From an uncultured Bacteroides sp. (GTDB lineage Bacteria > Bacteroidota > Bacteroidia > Bacteroidales > Bacteroidaceae), in contig NZ_CABUHK010000011.1 of assembly GCF_902491285.1 (NCBI RefSeq), positions 25,103-89,102 on the forward strand: 64,000 nucleotides of DNA. Reading direction: 5' to 3'. The position numbers were made by a program, and so were the translations under genes. The notes beneath the pieces were generated by a model. That model was not told the origin of the DNA, did no database searches, and saw only the letters and a list, made by a program, of their open reading frames with translations. Shown piece after piece: positions 60,914-64,000 of the stretch; position 1 is the stretch's first letter, and each line of letters begins with the position of its first letter.

Positions 60914-63754
60914 TTACTTCTTTAATTGAGGTAGTTTTACCTCTGCTACCCCTATCCGGTCACTATCTAATACAATGCGTAAATCGCTGGCGGTAGTTCC
61001 TTTGAAACGGAAGTCCAACAGTTTGTTGTACTCTTTCACAGTACCGGAATATACAGTGAGGAATTGTCCGCCGCCACTGGATAGTTGTATCTCAAAGTCT
61101 GTCTCCAGTCCGTTATCACGGGAGAAGGCAATGGATACTCCGTCTATTTTAGCTCCATTCCGTAAGGTAAAGGTAATGTAATCTCCTTTATTGCCTTCCC
61201 AGGATGTAGTTAAATTATTGTCAATAACATTATCCGCTGTTTCTGCGTTGGTGCTGGCGCTGACAGGGCTGCTGGCTTTGGTTGTGTTTGCGGCAGGTGT
61301 TTGCCCCGGTTCAACAACAGTCAGCGTTCCGTTCAGACGAATATCCGTAGAAGAGGCTCCTATCATGAATGTGAAATCACCCGGTTCTACTACCCAATGC
61401 ATATCGGCATTCAATAATTCCAGTGCTTTACGGTCGACAGGGAAAGTAATTTCTTTTGTCTCGCCCGGTTTCAGATGTACCCGTTCAAATCCGGCAAGGT
61501 TCTTCTCATAAGTGGTGACACTGCTCAGTACATCACGCACATACAGTTGTACTACTTCGTCCCCTGCTCTTTCTCCGGTATTGGTAACTTTACAAGTGAC
61601 ATAAGTCTTTTGATTGGGAGTGATAACCACCGGAGAGATTTCCAAGTCGGAATATTCGAAAGTAGTATAACTTAGCCCGTATCCGAAAGGATATAATGCA
61701 CCGTTGGCGCGTGACATATTGCCGTCCGGTCCCGGATTCTTACCGCCGTCAATCTGTGATGAGGGTTTGCAAGGGAAGTTAAACGGGATTTGTCCTACTG
61801 TTTTCGGGAAAGTGACAGTCAGCTTCCCACCCGGATTATAATCTCCGAAAAGCACGTCGGCTACCGCTATTCCACCTTTGGAGCCCGGATACCAGGCTTC
61901 AAGGATAGCAGGAACAAACTTATCCGCCCAGTTGATAGAAAGCGGGCGCCCGTTGATTAGCACTAGTACAACAGGCTTTCCGGTAGCTACTATCGCTTTC
62001 AGCAAATCGAGCTGACGACCGGGCAGGTCGAGACTGCTACGGGATTTGTTCTCTCCGCATGTACGCTGTCCGCCGCCTAATACTACGACTGCTACATCTG
62101 CCTGTTTTGCCTGACTGACAGCTTTATCTATTTCTTTTTGTTCTTCATCTGTCAGAGGATAGTCTATCAATTCGGATTCCGGCCAATTGGCATCTACCAA
62201 GTCGCATCCTTTGGTATAAAGTACGTCTGCTTTGTCTTTCATCTTTTCCTGAATACCTTTTAGGACAGAGGTAATCTCTACTGCCAAAGGGCCGTAATGA
62301 GTGAGTGCATACGAATGTTCATCCGCATTCGGACCGCAGACTGCTATCTTTCGGATACTTGAAGCATCCAGCGGCAATACATTCTTATCGTTTTTCAAGA
62401 GTATGATAGATTCACGGGAGGCTTGCAAAGCGACTTCTTCGTTTTCTTTCTTTTCTACTTCTTCATCCGCTCCTTTCAAATTCGTCTGATAAGGATTATC
62501 GAATAAGCCGACAAGGAACTTCACTCTCAGAATGTCGCGTACACGGTCATTGATAACTTCTTCGCTCAATCCCCCTTCTTTGACCAACTCCCTTAAAGGT
62601 AATACATACGAATCCGGCGAACGGAACGTACAACGCACATTCAATCCGGCTTCCACGCTTTGGCGAACGGCTTCTTTCATATCCTTGGCAGTCCCATGTT
62701 TGGTATAAAGATATTCTACGGCATCACTGTCCGAAACGACATATCCGCGGAATCCCATTTCTCCGCGCAAGCGGGTAGTCAGCCAGTAATAGCTGCTCTG
62801 AATCGGAAAGCCGTCATAGTCATTATAAGAACTCATCACACCGAGTAATCCTGCTTCACGGATAACTCTTTTAAAAGGATAGACATGAAGCATCTCCACT
62901 TCGCGCGGTGACATCTGCGGGTCGACACGAGCCATTCCTTCGCGTGCGCCTTTATTGTTGCTATAAGCGATAAAATGCTTTCCGGTAGCTGCTACCTGGT
63001 GATTATGCTGCATGCCTTTCACCATCTCGATTCCTAATTCCGCAACTAGATAAGGAGATTCTCCATACACTTCTTCGCAGCGTCCCCAACGCTGGTCGCG
63101 TCCTACATCGAGTATCGGGGCATATACATTGGTATATCCCAGCATACGGGCTTCACGTCCGGTAATCAGTCCTACCTGATGAATAAGTTGCCGGTTCCAT
63201 GTATGTCCCAAGCCCAGTTGGGTAGGGAAGTTGGTAGCTTTATAACTCTCCACTCCGCGAATCCCTTCATTGGTAAAGTCGGTAGGAATACCAAGCCGTG
63301 TTTCTTCGATAAAAAAACGTTGTACTTCATTCAGTGCCCAGGCATGTTTGGAAGCTGGCCATACATATTCGTTGTCCGACGGTGGAAGTCCCCATTGCTG
63401 GAAACCGTTCAGATGCTCGTCAATAGCTCCGATACCGTCTTTCCAAAGCTGTTTTTTCCATTCGGAAGTAGGCAAGTCATCTTTTAAAACCCGTTTGTAC
63501 CCGTAAAGAGTCACCATTTGGCATGTTTTCTCTTCCAGTGTCATTTGACTGAGCAAATCTTCTATGCGTGCTTCGATAGGTGCTGCCGGGTCTTCGTAGG
63601 TATCTTTAACACCATTCTTATTGAAATCTATCCATCCTTTCTTGTACATTTCCGTACGGACGGGTTTATAAACATCAGGTATTCTAGTCGTTTTTTGTGC
63701 CGGGAGGAGTGCACAACTTCCTAGAAATAAGCTGGTCAGTAAAAGTTTTCTCAT
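60914..63754 (-). CDS. GH3 family glycoside hydrolase with C-terminal F5/8-like domain
   Basis: A 946-residue exported enzyme (signal ending about LLPAQ-K). A short calcium-loop-like stretch DFNKNGVKDTYEDP (43-56) precedes the (beta/alpha) barrel (~60-400), with the nucleophile Asp342 in VVSDSDAVE. The second domain (~430-660) contains GENKSRSSLDLPG. A fibronectin-III-like domain spans ~690-770 (RAGDEVVQLYVRDV). After a Thr/Ala/Ser linker, a discoidin/F5/8-like beta-sandwich (~805-946) may bind glycan. GH3 covers beta-glucosidase, beta-xylosidase and others; specificity is not readable. It is separate from the galactan PUL by strand. Confidence 0.9.
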   Translation of the reverse strand: MRKLLLTSLFLGSCALLPAQKTTRIPDVYKPVRTEMYKKGWIDFNKNGVKDTYEDPAAPIEARIEDLLSQMTLEEKTCQMVTLYGYKRVLKDDLPTSEWKKQLWKDGIGAIDEHLNGFQQWGLPPSDNEYVWPASKHAWALNEVQRFFIEETRLGIPTDFTNEGIRGVESYKATNFPTQLGLGHTWNRQLIHQVGLITGREARMLGYTNVYAPILDVGRDQRWGRCEEVYGESPYLVAELGIEMVKGMQHNHQVAATGKHFIAYSNNKGAREGMARVDPQMSPREVEMLHVYPFKRVIREAGLLGVMSSYNDYDGFPIQSSYYWLTTRLRGEMGFRGYVVSDSDAVEYLYTKHGTAKDMKEAVRQSVEAGLNVRCTFRSPDSYVLPLRELVKEGGLSEEVINDRVRDILRVKFLVGLFDNPYQTNLKGADEEVEKKENEEVALQASRESIILLKNDKNVLPLDASSIRKIAVCGPNADEHSYALTHYGPLAVEITSVLKGIQEKMKDKADVLYTKGCDLVDANWPESELIDYPLTDEEQKEIDKAVSQAKQADVAVVVLGGGQRTCGENKSRSSLDLPGRQLDLLKAIVATGKPVVLVLINGRPLSINWADKFVPAILEAWYPGSKGGIAVADVLFGDYNPGGKLTVTFPKTVGQIPFNFPCKPSSQIDGGKNPGPDGNMSRANGALYPFGYGLSYTTFEYSDLEISPVVITPNQKTYVTCKVTNTGERAGDEVVQLYVRDVLSSVTTYEKNLAGFERVHLKPGETKEITFPVDRKALELLNADMHWVVEPGDFTFMIGASSTDIRLNGTLTVVEPGQTPAANTTKASSPVSASTNAETADNVIDNNLTTSWEGNKGDYITFTLRNGAKIDGVSIAFSRDNGLETDFEIQLSSGGGQFLTVYSGTVKEYNKLLDFRFKGTTASDLRIVLDSDRIGVAEVKLPQLKK

Positions 63755-63849
63755 AATATATTTTTGTGTTAAGAATAAATTTGCTCCGTAAAGATAGTGC
63801 TTTGATATAATATTTGCTAACGTCTTCTCGTAATTCCGAAAACATTTCC

Positions 63850-63857
63850 TATCTTTG
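63850..63857 (+). promoter_or_regulatory. Probable -7 box for ssrA
   Basis: TATCTTTG matches TAnnTTTG, 52 nt before the mature tmRNA 5' end, which leaves a short precursor leader to be trimmed by RNase P. Confidence 0.55.
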
Positions 63858-63908
63858 CACTCTTGGAAAGCGTTCTGAACAATCGCTATTCTGTACGAAT
63901 GAAAATTT

Positions 63909-64000
63909 GGGGTTGACTGGATTTGACAGCGGGCAGAAATGGTAGGTAAGCATGCAGTGGGTCGGTAATTTCCACTTAAATCTCAGTTATCAAAATTTTA
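63909..64000 (+). ncRNA. ssrA: tmRNA (ssrA), 5' part, cut by window edge
   Basis: The sequence GGGGTTGACTGGATTTGACA at 63909 is the 5' end of the tRNA-like domain of a Bacteroides-type transfer-messenger RNA (acceptor strand GGGG, then the GACTGGATTTGACAGC segment), continuing into the helix 2 and pseudoknot 1 region. The resume codon, tag reading frame and 3' half lie beyond the window. tmRNA rescues ribosomes stalled on broken mRNA by trans-translation. Confidence 0.92.

Noticed and set aside
59739..63754. Lactonase and GH3 genes as the distal end of the PUL
   Set aside because: They lie on the opposite strand beyond the palindromic array and share no regulatory block with the PUL; kept as a separate unit.
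63755..63849. Promoter for the GH3 gene on the minus strand
   Set aside because: TATCTTTA is seen on the minus strand, but the match and spacing are too weak to list as a feature.

Overview
The window reads as a chromosome segment of a gut Bacteroides, close to the B. thetaiotaomicron / B. ovatus group. The evidence is: TAnnTTTG-type -7 boxes with TTTG about 19-20 nt upstream; a SusC/SusD polysaccharide utilization locus (PUL); several lipoproteins of Bacteroidales-only families; a GH84 hexosaminidase that looks orthologous to the B. thetaiotaomicron enzyme; and the 5' end of a Bacteroides-type tmRNA at the right edge. No transposase, phage gene, rRNA, tRNA or CRISPR array was seen.

Layout. 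1-612 is the end of a GH89 alpha-N-acetylglucosaminidase. 613-1229 is a non-coding, highly structured repeat region. 1230-9227 (minus strand) holds an acidic hypothetical protein, a DUF6340-type lipoprotein, secA, a phosphatase-fold protein that has lost most metal ligands, and a DUF4105 protein. 9420-22986 (plus strand) is envelope and housekeeping: coaX, an outer-membrane barrel, a TPR protein, lptC, a CorC/HlyC-type membrane protein, a PpiD-like chaperone, rlmN, a DUF4837 lipoprotein, pdxA, a sigma-54 activator overlapping lptE, and a TPR-like protein, followed by secG. 23644-28484 has an MFS carrier, an orphan PqqD protein, a small membrane protein, a DUF4831 protein and the NAD(P)HX repair enzyme. 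28485-29081 is a second repeat-rich region. 29082-38142 has a small winged-helix protein, a POT peptide transporter, hpt, adk, obgE, pgeF, a B3/B4-domain protein, an M23 peptidase and the GH84 O-GlcNAcase-type enzyme.

38143-59565 is a PUL that looks built for beta-1,4-galactan. It comprises an AraC-type regulator (divergent), a GH2 enzyme, a sugar-porter MFS, a DUF5107-TPR cytoplasmic protein, a surface GH53 endo-galactanase lipoprotein, a surface glycan-binding lipoprotein, SusC, SusD, a GH35 beta-galactosidase and a clan-A glycosidase (GH147 candidate). The expected flow is: surface GH53 cuts galactan, SusCD imports the oligomers, periplasmic GH35/GH2/clan-A enzymes release galactose, and the MFS carrier takes it to the cytoplasm. 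GH2 and the MFS gene carry near-identical upstream regions and first codons. 59739-63754 (minus strand) holds a lactonase-like lipoprotein and a GH3 enzyme, and ssrA begins at 63909.

The most unusual signal is non-coding. Three intergenic regions (909-1018, 28750-28837, 59601-59684) each hold a short array of quasi-palindromic units with a period of about 20-24 bp. The repeated word differs at each locus, but the architecture is shared and the units fold onto each other as long hairpins. The first array sits inside a larger nested inverted repeat of about 500 bp.
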